Shown here: positions 51,063 to 60,900 of the stretch, piece by piece
How positions within the stretch are numbered: the first letter of the stretch is position 1
Layout: each line of letters starts with the position of its first letter
Source: an uncultured Eggerthellaceae bacterium
Lineage (GTDB): Bacteria > Actinomycetota > Coriobacteriia > Coriobacteriales > Eggerthellaceae
Reading direction: 5' to 3'
Assembly (NCBI GenBank): GCA_910588435.1
Contig: CAJUPL010000002.1
Span: 62,001 to 126,000 of the forward strand
DNA: 64,000 nt
The notes under the pieces: generated by a model
Seen by the model: the letters and a program-made list of their open reading frames with translations, nothing else
Told to the model about the DNA's origin: nothing
Database searches by the model: none
Program-made: the position numbers and the translations under genes

Positions 51063-51590
51063 TTAGAGCACGTATTCGTACATGACCAAGTCAAGAGGGC
51101 CGTACTCTTCATAGAAGATGGAATACGTTCCTCTGTTGGAGAATCCGCACTTCTCATACAGCCCCTGGCCGCGCTTGTTGTAGGTGAGGGTGTCCAGGCG
51201 AAGCGAACGCAAGCCATCCTCACGTGACGCGTTGATTAGGTGCTCCATCAGCTGCGTTGCGTACCCCTGCCCATGAGCCCTTGCGGACGTATAGACCGAA
51301 TGCACGATCCCTACCTCATCAACAGGCGTATCGATCTGCCAAGACACCAGCTCATAGCCGTCAGCTTGCTCATGGTTCACCACAGCGCCGCTGACGATCC
51401 GGCCGTCATCATCTACCCCGATGAAGCATCCTCCATCCTCAACGGCCTCGCGTATGGATGCATCGGTTGGATGCACATCGCGTTGCCACATGATGTCGAA
51501 GTCAGTGCCAGCCATCTCATCTATCGCATCGTGATAGAAGGTGAGGACCTGATCTGTGTCGGCTGCGGTAGCTTTGCGGAATACGGGCAT
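51063..51590 (-). CDS. GNAT-family N-acetyltransferase
   Basis: 175 residues. ATG at 51590 is preferred because GGGGAG lies 7 bases before it; an ATG at 51605 is the alternative. The acetyl-CoA loop is SARAHGQGYATQLM (R/Q-x2-G-x-G/A pattern), followed by LRLDTLTYNKRGQGLYEKCGF, the usual beta5-alpha4 segment. FRKATAADTDQVLTFYHDAID is the N-terminal GNAT strand and helix. Substrate not evident; the family acetylates amines of small molecules or proteins. Convergent with tRNA-fMet. Confidence 0.88.
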   Translation of the reverse strand: MPVFRKATAADTDQVLTFYHDAIDEMAGTDFDIMWQRDVHPTDASIREAVEDGGCFIGVDDDGRIVSGAVVNHEQADGYELVSWQIDTPVDEVGIVHSVYTSARAHGQGYATQLMEHLINASREDGLRSLRLDTLTYNKRGQGLYEKCGFSNRGTYSIFYEEYGPLDLVMYEYVL

Positions 51591-51741
51591 CTTCGCGCTC
51601 CCCATTCGTCGTCAGCCATCTTGAGGCTGAAGCCCTTGCAAGTTCCCGAATGATAGCATGGGCAACATGGTGGGAAGCGAACGCCAGACATGATGCGTCT
51701 GTTGTGCGGATCGGCGCTCATGAGATGGAAAGGTGATGCAT

Positions 51742-52866
51742 ATGCATGAAGATAGATTGCTGGACCTGTTCGAGCGCATGGTCAAGATAGAGAGCCCCTC
51801 GTGGCATGAAGCTGATATGGCGCGCTTCTGCGCAGATGAGCTTGAAGCTCTGGGATTCGATGTGGAGTTCGATGACTCGGCTGCTGTCACGGGCTCAGAC
51901 ACGGGGAACCTGCTTGCATGTCGCCCGGGAAGCACGAGCGGGGCAGTTGCGTTCTCCGCCCATATGGACACCGTCAAGCCATGTGAGGGCATAAGCGTGA
52001 CACGCATCGAAGACGAGCGCGGTGACATCCTCTGCTCAGAAGGCGCCACCATCCTCTCAGCTGATGACAAGGCTGGCATCGCCGCCATATTCGAAGGCAT
52101 CCGATCTGCCATAGAGCAGGGCTCGGACCTGCCTGACATCTACGTCATCCTGACCACTTGCGAAGAACAGAGCCTGCTCGGGTCATCTTCTTTCGGGCTA
52201 GCGGATAAGGTGGCTGGCATGGACTGCTTCGTCTTGGATGCAGACGGCGCTCCCGGCTCTGTCATATGCCAGGCGCCGTGTCATCACACCATGGACGTCC
52301 GCATCCATGGAAAGGCTGCGCATGCTGGCGTGGAGCCTGAGGTTGGCGTATCTGCCATAGAGGTTGCAGCGGATGCCATCTCTGGCATGCAGCTAGGGCG
52401 GCTTGATGACGCCACCACCGCGAACGTTGGCGTGATAGAGGGTGGCGTTGCAACCAACATAGTGGCCGAGTCGTGCGCGTTCCAAGCCGAGTGCCGCTCC
52501 GTCTTCCCTGATAGAGCCGAAGCGCAGAAGGAGCAGATGACGCAGGCGGTGCTCGCGGCATGCGAGCGTGCGGGTGCCACGGCGGATATCGAATGGAAGA
52601 TGGACTACCCTGAGGTGGATTGCCCAGAGGAGAGTCCGCTCATCGTGAGAGCAAGGCGCGCAATAGAGGCATGCGGCCTTGGGTTCTCAGCTGTGAGGAC
52701 AGGCGGCGGAGCAGATGCGAACTGCTTGCGCGGCATGGGAGTGAACGCCATCACGCTTGGCACTGGCATGACGAACTTCCATTCCACGGATGAATACATC
52801 AAGGTGCAAGACCTCATGGATGATGCGCGTTTGGTACAAGCCCTGATATCTGAATACGCAAGCTGA
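51742..52866 (+). CDS. M20-family metallopeptidase (PepT-like)
   Basis: 374 residues. Several starts are close together (GTG 51733, ATG 51736, ATG 51742); GGAAAGG is best placed for 51742. Zinc site and catalysis: FSAHMDTV (His-x-Asp), LSADDKAGIAAIFEGI (bridging Asp), LTTCEEQSLLGS (general-base Glu), VLDADGAPGS and FHSTDEYIKVQDL (last His). The dimerisation lid contains HHTMDVRIHGKAAHAGVEPE. It resembles tripeptidase PepT-type M20B enzymes; a dipeptidase or deacylase role cannot be excluded. Cytoplasmic, no signal peptide. Confidence 0.9.
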   Translation: MHEDRLLDLFERMVKIESPSWHEADMARFCADELEALGFDVEFDDSAAVTGSDTGNLLACRPGSTSGAVAFSAHMDTVKPCEGISVTRIEDERGDILCSEGATILSADDKAGIAAIFEGIRSAIEQGSDLPDIYVILTTCEEQSLLGSSSFGLADKVAGMDCFVLDADGAPGSVICQAPCHHTMDVRIHGKAAHAGVEPEVGVSAIEVAADAISGMQLGRLDDATTANVGVIEGGVATNIVAESCAFQAECRSVFPDRAEAQKEQMTQAVLAACERAGATADIEWKMDYPEVDCPEESPLIVRARRAIEACGLGFSAVRTGGGADANCLRGMGVNAITLGTGMTNFHSTDEYIKVQDLMDDARLVQALISEYAS

Positions 52867-52918
52867 GATTGCCGAAGTTGCCATCTTGTGCACGATATCC
52901 GAAGGATGAAGGGCGTGC

Positions 52919-53767
52919 ATGTCAGCAGAGGCTAGACTCAGGGCATTCGATCTAGCGAAAGAGGCATGCATGGATGAGAGCAGCAAGCAACAGCCACCAA
53001 GGCGCGTGGCTATCATCACAGGGGCGTCATCGGGGCTTGGGCGCGAGTTCGCGCGGCAGATAGACCAGATGCATGAGGTTGATGAGATCTGGCTGGTGGC
53101 ACGCAGTGAGAGAGAGCTGCAGCAGGTGGCGAACGGGCTCAGCACGCCAGCCATCCCCGTTCCAGCGGATCTGACCGATGAGGCCGATATCGCTGCCATC
53201 AAGGCCTGCTTGGAAGATGCAGGATTGGAAGTGCGCTACCTGGTGAATGCAGCGGGCTTTGGGAAGTTCGGAGATTGGAAGACCATCTCAGACGAGGCCA
53301 CGGATTCGATGATAGACCTCAATTGCCGTGCTCTGGTGGACATGACGCGCGCGGCGCTTCCCTATATGGGGCCAGGTTCGCGCATCATCCAGGTTGCGTC
53401 TGCGGCCGGCTTCGTTCCGCTACCGCACATGAACGTATACGCGGCAACGAAGGCGTTCGTGCTTCGCTACACGCGCGCACTGCGCTTCGAGCTGCGCGGC
53501 ACCGGCATCACAGCCACCGCGCTCTGTCCTACATGGGTGAAGACGAACTTCGAGGAGGTGGCCAGGAAGTCCAAGGGCGGACAAGATGTGGGTCACCTCA
53601 TCGGCGCGCAAGATGCCTCAACGGTGGTGTCACGCGCGCTCTGCGCGAACCGTCACCAGGCAGCCGTTGTCACAGCAAGCCCGCAAGCGCTGGCGCTCAG
53701 GATCATCGGGAAGCTGGTGCCTGACTGCATCACCATGGCCGGATGGGATCTGATCCGTCGCTTGTAA
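52919..53767 (+). CDS. SDR-family oxidoreductase (classical, DltE/YbbO-like)
   Basis: 282 residues. After a 25-residue N-terminal extension comes VAIITGASSGLGREFARQI (TGxxxGxG), DLTDEAD, VNAAGFGKFGDW, and the catalytic Ser in QVASAAGF, Tyr and Lys in YAATKAFV, then LCPTWVKTNF. AAGGATGAAGGG precedes the ATG. The C-terminal helices (VVTASPQALALRIIGKLVPDCITMAGWDLIRR) are hydrophobic, which could let it sit at the membrane. The substrate is not visible. It follows the M20 gene after 52 bases. Confidence 0.87.
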   Translation: MSAEARLRAFDLAKEACMDESSKQQPPRRVAIITGASSGLGREFARQIDQMHEVDEIWLVARSERELQQVANGLSTPAIPVPADLTDEADIAAIKACLEDAGLEVRYLVNAAGFGKFGDWKTISDEATDSMIDLNCRALVDMTRAALPYMGPGSRIIQVASAAGFVPLPHMNVYAATKAFVLRYTRALRFELRGTGITATALCPTWVKTNFEEVARKSKGGQDVGHLIGAQDASTVVSRALCANRHQAAVVTASPQALALRIIGKLVPDCITMAGWDLIRRL

Positions 53768-53864
53768 GGCAACGCGGCTCAAGGTGACGCTTGCAAGATG
53801 AGCCAAGTTCGCCTCTCCTTGGTGCATAATGGCGTCAACAGCAGCTTGCATCAAGGAGGCGGAT

Positions 53865-55175
53865 GTGGACCGGTTCTTCAAGATCTCCCAGCGTGGCTCA
53901 AGCGTTCGCACTGAAGTGGTTGGCGGCCTCACCACGTTCCTGGCCATGGCCTACATCGTAGCCGTGAATCCTGCCATCCTCTCAGATGCCGGCATCCCGT
54001 TCAGCGCTGCGCTCACAGCAACGTGCCTGGGTGCCGCTGTTGCAACCATCGCCATGGGCATCTTCGCGAACAGGCCTATCGCGTTGGCATCCGGCATGGG
54101 TATCAATGCCATCGTGGCGTACGGCATGTGCGGCTCTCTTGGCATAGACTGGCGAGTTGCCATGGCCGTGGTTTTGCTTGAGGGCATGGTCATCTTAGGG
54201 CTGGTCTTAGGCGGCCTTCGCAAGGCGGTAATGGATGCCATCCCGCTGGATCTGCGCCAGGCCATCGGCATCGGCATTGGGCTCCTCATCACGTTCATAG
54301 GGCTCAAGGGCGCAGGTCTCATCCTGCCTGATGACTCTACGCTGGTAGCGCTAGGGTCTGTCACGGAGCCTTCTTCCATAGTGGCGTTCGTTGCTATCGC
54401 CATAGCCATCATATTGACGCTCATGGATATTCCCGGGGCGCTTCTGATCTCCATAGTTGCCGCTGTGATCATCGGGTTTCCATTGGGGGTCACGCCCTTG
54501 CCGGACTCATGGGGCCTAGGGCTTGATTTCTCGGCGTTCGCCGCACCCTTCCAAGAGGTTGACGGTCAACTGGCCATCGTGCAAGTGTTCTTGCAACCGG
54601 CGCTCTTGCTGTTCGTCTTCAGCCTTCTCATGAGCGATTTCTTCGACACATTGGGAACTGCTGTTGCCATAGCGAAGGAAGGTGACTTCATCGACGAGAA
54701 TGGAGACGTGGAGGACATCAAAGCCATCCTCACTGTGGATTCATCTGCGGCCATCATCGGTGGCTTCTTCGGCGCATCCTCTGTCACTTGCTTCTTGGAA
54801 TCTGCCTCAGGCGTTGCAGCTGGTGCCAGAACAGGCCTCTCGAACATGGTGGTGGGCGCTCTCTTCATCGTCTGCGCCTTCTTCGCACCCATCTTCAGCA
54901 TGGTCACAGGTCCTGCAACATGCGGAGCGCTGGTGGTGGTGGGATTCCTCATCATGTCAGAGGTGGGTTCCATCTCTTGGGGCAAGCCCGAGGTGGCGTT
55001 CCCGGCGTTCCTGATCATCGTCGGAATCCCGTTCACGTACTCCATCACGAATGGCATTGGGCTTGGATTCATATCATACGTGCTGCTCATGTGCGCACGG
55101 AAGCAGGCGAAGGACGTGAAGCCGCTCATGTGGGCCGCCTCCGCCGCATTCTTATGCATGTTCATCTTCGTGTGA
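53865..55175 (+). CDS. NCS2-family purine (guanine/hypoxanthine-type) permease
   Basis: 436 residues, about 12-14 TM helices, AzgA-like branch of NCS2 proton symporters: TEVVGGLTTFLAMAYIVAVNPAILSDAG, ASGMGINAIVAYGMC, LDLRQAIGIGIGLLITFIGLKGAG, LMSDFFDTLGTAVAIAKEGD and SSAAIIGGFFGASSVTCFLESASGVAAGARTGLSN, where the substrate-site Glu sits. GTG 53865 is chosen because AAGGAGG lies 5 bases upstream and a CATAAT (53824-53829) would start the mRNA after the upstream ATG 53829. apt at 62690 would use the imported bases. No purine riboswitch was found in the short leader. Confidence 0.92.
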   Translation: MDRFFKISQRGSSVRTEVVGGLTTFLAMAYIVAVNPAILSDAGIPFSAALTATCLGAAVATIAMGIFANRPIALASGMGINAIVAYGMCGSLGIDWRVAMAVVLLEGMVILGLVLGGLRKAVMDAIPLDLRQAIGIGIGLLITFIGLKGAGLILPDDSTLVALGSVTEPSSIVAFVAIAIAIILTLMDIPGALLISIVAAVIIGFPLGVTPLPDSWGLGLDFSAFAAPFQEVDGQLAIVQVFLQPALLLFVFSLLMSDFFDTLGTAVAIAKEGDFIDENGDVEDIKAILTVDSSAAIIGGFFGASSVTCFLESASGVAAGARTGLSNMVVGALFIVCAFFAPIFSMVTGPATCGALVVVGFLIMSEVGSISWGKPEVAFPAFLIIVGIPFTYSITNGIGLGFISYVLLMCARKQAKDVKPLMWAASAAFLCMFIFV

Positions 55176-55186
55176 CGGCTCCGGCA

Positions 55187-55470
55187 TCCCCCCCCACTCC
55201 TGTAGGCGGCTGCATTGCAGCCGCAGTTGCACGCTAGTGCAACGTAACGCAGGCGCTAGCCTGCGAACACCCGGAACCAGGCAACTGGTCAGGCTACCTA
55301 GCCTGGCGCAGACCACCTATCCGGGCATTTCGGGTTATCACCCTCATTTCGCTGTGCTAGCGCACAGCTGCGCTTGCAATGCAAGCGCCCACATGATGGG
55401 GAAGCGTCCATTCTTAAGGGCTTCTTCGGGCTTGCAGGTAGCTGCGGCTGCAGTGCAGCCGCCTACCGCA
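55187..55470 (+). ncRNA. Structured intergenic element, copy C (candidate RNA, unnamed)
   Basis: Same order as copies A and B with different stems. C-rich run and TGTAGGCG, palindrome GCGGCTGCA/TGCAGCCGC (55206-55224); GTTGCAC-GCTA-GTGCAAC (55226-55243) in place of GCATTGC/GCAATGC; linker GTAAC; CGCAGGC-GCTA-GCCTGCG (55248-55265) in place of CTTGCCC/GGGCAAG; linker AACACCCGG; outer stem CCCGGA/TCCGGG (55270-55275/55320-55325) holding ACCAG/CTGGT and CAGGCTA/TAGCCTG; GGGT-TATC-ACCC (55332-55343); linker CTCATTTCG; GCTGTGC-TAGC-GCACAGC (55351-55368). Inverted palindromes GCGCTTGCA/TGCAAGCGC (55370-55388) and GCGGCTGCA/TGCAGCCGC (55444-55462) end it. Confidence 0.65.
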
Positions 55471-55604
55471 AATGGTTTTGGTTGGATCGGTGGCCGGAGG
55501 CCACCAAGGCCACTATCAAAGGAGCGGGTGCCCCGCACCCGCGGCACTGGACTACCGAAAACGGATGAAGGAGACCGCTAACCTGATGTAGGTTTGATGG
55601 AATC

Positions 55605-55633
55605 TTGACACAACAACATATGTTCGCTACACG
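55605..55633 (+). promoter_or_regulatory. Possible promoter of the surface-protein genes
   Basis: A perfect -35 TTGACA (55605-55610) with TACACG at 17-base spacing as a weak -10. It would give an untranslated leader of about 145 bases containing the AGCAC-rich stretch. Confidence 0.4.
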
Positions 55634-55784
55634 GCTGGCCCACGGATGCTAAAGTGGGTCGCTTTCATTTTCAGGGCATGGATCCCTGAGCACCATCGAT
55701 TGAGCACTATCAGCACCACTGGATCACCAGCATCACCCGCACTACAGCACCAAAGCACTGGGAGCACTACGAACAAGGAGAGAG

Positions 55785-57962
55785 ATGATCACCACGAGCA
55801 AGGGGAAGGCTTGCGCCTTCATCGCTGTCATCTTGGCCTGCTTGATGGCATTGTCCATGAGCCCGCTTCGGGCATCAGCAGACGAGGGTGACACGAACAG
55901 CATCACCATATTCGGCGTTGATTCGCTCGATATGAGCCATGATGCAACCGAATGGGAGATAGCGCGCGCAGAAGGGCTAGGGGAGGACCCGGTCTTCATA
56001 GAGCTATACGAGAACGGCAAGCAGATCTCTGGCCGCATCCCCTATACGCCGGATCAAGACGCGGATGACACCCTTGGCGCCATCGCGCACATCATCACGC
56101 TCCATCTGGATGGCGCAAGCCCGGCGGACATGCTGGGCTCATACGCTGATGCAGCTCGTCCGAAGATCTCCTTCAAGGTCTTTCAGAAGGCCGTAGGCGG
56201 GAGCCCCCTTCCCGGTGGGGAGATGACGGTCTATCCCATCTATGCGAAGCTCACCTCCCCTGACGCTGACCCCCAGTATCGCTTTCTGGGGATTCGCACG
56301 GCACCAGCCACGGATGCTGGCGTGCCAGTGCTGAAGGACCTTCAGATCGGCGCCACCTACTATGAGGGCCTGGGTGAGGGTGGCAACCGCGTCTCATACG
56401 CGCTGGAGAGAGCAGCCAACGGCAAGGACAACGCGTTCGAGCCCCAGAACAGCTGCTACGTGGTCACCTACAAGCGCTCCCAAGAGAACAGCATCTCAGG
56501 CGGCATCAAGTACGTTGACCCAGACGGAAACCTGGTGAAGGAGACCATCGTCTCCAACATAACCGAGGAGACGAAGCGGGTGGCCATCGAGCCTTCCTTC
56601 ACTGTGAGCGTGGACAACAAGGACGTCTTCTACCGCCGTCTGCACAACTTGAACCGCGAGTTCGTAGAGCTCTCGGCACAGAAGTCCACCTACACCGTGC
56701 CTGTGATCCCTGTGCACGGGATGACGGCCGACGCGTACACGGTCACCGTGGAGTACGTTGACCAGCACGGCCGCAAGCTTTGGGAAGATGACGTCAACGT
56801 CAAGAACTACGGCTACCAGTACACGCTCCCGGAGGCCTTCTCCATGTATCAAGAGAAGGAGGCCAAGTACTACAGCTACGTTGGCGTGGATGCGAAGGCC
56901 CCAACACCCGCGAACGGTGCCAGCTCAACAGAGAGCGCGAAGGAGTGGGCGAACCCGCTCATCCTGGACGTCACCTTGGGGGATGCTGATTTCCGCCTAG
57001 AGGATGGCAAGAGGAAGATCACCGCTCGCTACACCTCAGAGAACGTTGAGATCCCCTTCACCATCGTGGAGGTTGATGGCGCGCAGAACATAGAGCTTGC
57101 CCGCACCACTCACACCATCACTCCTGAGGTGACCGGCGAGGAAGCCATCACCTACCAGCCTGAGAACAAGCTCTTCAATGGCAACTTCTATGAGCCATGG
57201 GCTGGCAACACCTCTCAGATCACCTATTGCTGGGATGACATCGCGGCTGGCAAGGACCTCTTGCAGTACGTCTACTACGTTCCGGAAGGCCACGTTGCTG
57301 ATCACTCGTATGATCTGAACGTGCAGCACGTGAACATCGCGAACGGGTCGGTCATCAAGACCGATGTGGTCACGGTTGACCCGCAGCTGAATGACTATCT
57401 GCACATAGTTGGTGACAGCCAGTTCACGCAGGATGGCAACACCTACATCCGCTTAGCTGGTCAGGAGAAGGGCTTCTATCACTCCTACTACACCAACGTG
57501 CCCAACCGCACCTACACCATCTACTACCGTGATTCTAAGGACACCATCAATGCCAACACCGTGGTGAACCGCACGCAGATCATAGAGACCACGCGCGATG
57601 TGATCGTGCCAGGAACCGTGACGGCAGGCATCACCGCGGCACCGGTGCCCGTGACACCTGCGGCGGACGGCACGCCTGAGGGCGTTGACGCAGGCATAGG
57701 CGCGGGGGATGGCACCACCATCATCAATGACGATGCAACGCCGCTTGCGAACCTAGACGGCCTTGATACGACGACTGAGCGAACCATCGCTGACAACGAG
57801 AACCCGCTGGCATCTGGCGTGAGCGCTGATGCGCAGATCGAGTTCCCGTGGATCCCCGTCTTCGGTGGCCTTCTAGCCGTAGTCGTCGCAGCGCTAGCAG
57901 GGGCATTCTTCCTCCTTCGCAAGCGCAATGAGAAGTCCGCGAACGCCAGTAGGCGCGAATAG
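55785..57962 (+). CDS. Large surface protein with signal peptide and C-terminal membrane anchor
   Basis: 725 residues. Signal peptide at 1-31 (ACAFIAVILACLMALSMSPLRASA), beta-rich extracellular part, C-terminal TM (WIPVFGGLLAVVVAALAGAFFLL) and basic tail RKRNEKSANASRRE. No LPxTG motif was found, so the TM rather than a sortase probably anchors it. The middle carries at least three segments of MucBP-like character (IKYVDPDGNLVKETIVSN; VTVEYVDQHGRKLWEDDV; IYYRDSKD), which in other proteins bind mucus; similarity judged by eye. AAGGAGAGAG precedes the ATG. The next surface protein begins 16 bases later, so they are co-expressed. Confidence 0.82.
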   Translation: MITTSKGKACAFIAVILACLMALSMSPLRASADEGDTNSITIFGVDSLDMSHDATEWEIARAEGLGEDPVFIELYENGKQISGRIPYTPDQDADDTLGAIAHIITLHLDGASPADMLGSYADAARPKISFKVFQKAVGGSPLPGGEMTVYPIYAKLTSPDADPQYRFLGIRTAPATDAGVPVLKDLQIGATYYEGLGEGGNRVSYALERAANGKDNAFEPQNSCYVVTYKRSQENSISGGIKYVDPDGNLVKETIVSNITEETKRVAIEPSFTVSVDNKDVFYRRLHNLNREFVELSAQKSTYTVPVIPVHGMTADAYTVTVEYVDQHGRKLWEDDVNVKNYGYQYTLPEAFSMYQEKEAKYYSYVGVDAKAPTPANGASSTESAKEWANPLILDVTLGDADFRLEDGKRKITARYTSENVEIPFTIVEVDGAQNIELARTTHTITPEVTGEEAITYQPENKLFNGNFYEPWAGNTSQITYCWDDIAAGKDLLQYVYYVPEGHVADHSYDLNVQHVNIANGSVIKTDVVTVDPQLNDYLHIVGDSQFTQDGNTYIRLAGQEKGFYHSYYTNVPNRTYTIYYRDSKDTINANTVVNRTQIIETTRDVIVPGTVTAGITAAPVPVTPAADGTPEGVDAGIGAGDGTTIINDDATPLANLDGLDTTTERTIADNENPLASGVSADAQIEFPWIPVFGGLLAVVVAALAGAFFLLRKRNEKSANASRRE

Positions 57963-57978
57963 AGAGGCGAAAGATCAG

Positions 57979-60900
57979 ATGAGAGCAACAACACAGAACA
58001 GCCTCGTGCGGAAGCTCATCAGCATCCTTCTGGCCATCGTGATGGTGGCCTCGCTGATGGGGATATCAACGGCCGCATTCGCTGAGGATCCGGCAGAGAC
58101 GGACGGCACGAACACTGAGATCCAAGACCCAACCGTCACTGAGGTTGACCCGGATGGGAACATCATCATAGAGGGTGACGGGACGCTAGATGAGGAGTTC
58201 GGTGGCTTTGAAGGCATCGATGTTCCTGCAGGTGAGAATGGCGAAGGGGACTCCGGCATGCCTGATGGGTCCGAAGGGGACGAAGACGCTCCTGAGGATG
58301 AGGGCGTAAAGGAGCTCAAGCTGCCAGACGGCATCAGGATCAACGGCACGCAGGCATTGTCTGCGGATCAGCAGCATATCTTCATAGAGGACGATGGCAC
58401 CAGGCTCGTCTTCGATGGAGGTGGGTCATACACCGTTGAGTTCTATGAGGTGAACGAGGCCTCTGAGAGCGAGCAGGCACAAGCGTCTTCTGAGGAAGAG
58501 CAGCAAGCTCAGACGGAAGAGCTCCAGAGCGAAGAGAACAATGAGTCAGATGAGCCTTCTAAGACGGAAGAGCAAGCTTCTGAACCCGAGCCTGTGGACA
58601 TCGATCTCCATATAGAGGACGGCAAGCCTGTTCTCGACGTTTCGATCGATGTCCGTGGAGGCACAAGCGTCACTCTTGAGGGCGAGGGCAAAGTTGATGC
58701 AACTGGCCAGAACAGGAGCGCCATCACCGTTGAGGGCGCAGGCAGCACTCTAACCTTGAAGGACAACGTCATCGTCACTGGCGGAACTGGAACGCTCGTG
58801 CACACGAGCGACTTCAACGAGTCTGGAATGGCAGGATACGTTGCCGGCGGTGGGATCCTCGTGCAGCGCACGGCGAACAGTGTGGGCAATGCCAAGCTCT
58901 TCATGGAGGGCGGCACTGTCACAGGCAACGAAGCGAACGCTGGCGGTGGCATCTTCATCGATCGCGATTGCGTCTTCAAGATGAGCGGCGGCACCGTTTC
59001 CAACAATACAGCCAAGGTCTTCGAAGGCGGTGGCATATACGTTGCGGGCCACAGTGATGGCACGGAAGGCTCCAATGCCTGTGTGATCTCAAAGGGTAAT
59101 ATCACTGGCAACAAGACCGAGACCTCATTCTCATGGGGCGGTGGCGGCATCTTCGTTGAGGTTCAGGGTAGCGTGAAGATCGGCACTGCCTCCATCACGC
59201 GCAACGTTGCGAATGGCCTTGGCGGTGGTGTTTCAGGGTGCCCACATGCAGCCATTGGCATTGGTGCCATCACTGAGGGTGCAGCTATATTCAAGAATAC
59301 GGCCAACTACACTGATGGCCGTCCATCCAACAAGGTGCTCAGGTTGCTGAAGACGCATCCCATTCGCACCAATGAGGATGTTGTCTACAGCGGAGATATG
59401 TATGCATACGGTCTTGAGAAGGGAGATGTCTCTCCTGCCTATGGTGGCTCTACGGGTGAGATAGCTCGCGATCAGAGCGGAAAATGGTCTTCTGAAGGTG
59501 TGGATTGGGCGCATTACGCTCAGGACTTCTACTGCACGAAGGCAAGCCATGTGTATGGCAATGACCTTGGCCAGGACAACCAGAACGCATGGGAAGGATA
59601 CATAGCTGGTGCCGAGACCAATCAGGGATACTCCGAGGCGAACTCCTTCGGATACAGTGACTCATCCCAGGCAGAGGGTTTCGTGCTTCCAGGCGCAACG
59701 CTTCCTGTGAAGAAGGGTGACACCATCAAGGTGTATGACGCAACCTTAGGCCTCAGGAGCACAGCAACGTCTGACCCGAAGGCTGATGAGCGAAACGTCA
59801 TCATCACTGACAATTTCAGTGGCACGCACGGTGGAGGCATCGGATGCAATGGCACCCTCTCTATCGATGAGCCTGCAGCGGGCGAGTTCGTTGACTCGTT
59901 CTCGCTTGAGGTGACCAAGCAGTTCAAGAACAGCCACGGCCAGCCGCTCAAGCTTGAGGGAGGGGAGTTCACCTTCCAATTGAAAGACGGCGATACGGTC
60001 ATAGCCTCTTCCACGAACGATGCTGATGGAAAGGTCCGCTTCACGATCCCTGGTGAGAAGTACATCAATAGGGATGAGCTTGGTGTTGCTCACATCCACA
60101 ATTTGAAGCTGTGCGAGGTCATTCCTGCAGACAGCAACATCACCCAAGAGGGCGGCCCCAGGGAATATGACGTGAAGCTCAGCATAGTGACGGAAAGGAC
60201 CCAAAAGAAGCTCAACTCGTCAGGTAGTCGCTACATATTCGTGTATACCCCCAAGGTGACGGTCACCTATGACAACCAGGGGTCAGACCTCACCATCACG
60301 AACATCTTGAACCTCAAGTCCAACTGGTTGCCTGACGTGAACAAGAACTACTTCGGGCAGACAGACGGCGCGAACCCGGCCTTCAGCTTCAGCCTCACTG
60401 GCATCACCGATCCATTCGCGGACGGTGTGGACAGCTCAGCAACGCTTGACTCGCTCACTCGCACTGAGGAGCCGGATGCCACGGATGTTGCTTCGGTCTT
60501 CACGGACGAGGGTGGCAACAAGAAGTTCTTCATGCAGGTGACCAACGGCGAGTATGCCGATGGCACGGCAGATGTCCCATTCAACAACATCACCTATACC
60601 ACTGAAGGGGATCGCTGGTATCTGCTCAAAGAGGATGGCGGTCAAGACCCAACCGTCTATGTGGTGAAGGTTAAAGTTGAAGCTGAGACGGATGACGAAG
60701 GCAAGACGCGCGCCCTGAACGCGCATGTGACTGACATCTGGTTCGCCTATGGCTTCGAGGGTCAAGACCTCACTGTGGACGACTTGGATTCGTTCGAAAG
60801 CGAGGGTAGCGGCAATACGGTTGAGTTCAACAACTCTGACACCTCTCGCTCATTCGCGGCATTCGGTTACCGCGTGCGTGCAGCAAGCAACGTGGCTATT

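Larger units (their letters stand above)
55176..55784. other. 609-base gene-free gap with copy C of the structured element and the promoter of the surface-protein genes
   Basis: The first half is copy C of the structured element (55187-55470). Then come GGTGGCC/GGCCACC (55489-55505), a stem also seen in the gap at 8749-8766, and CGGGTGC/GCACCCG (about 55525-55540). The last 190 bases carry a promoter (55605-55633) and a CA-rich leader in which AGCAC recurs about every 12-20 bases (55689-55770). No protein gene could be supported. Confidence 0.6.

Noticed and set aside
53768..53864. Purine riboswitch before the NCS2 permease
   Set aside because: The gap is under 100 bases and no three-way-junction core was recognised.
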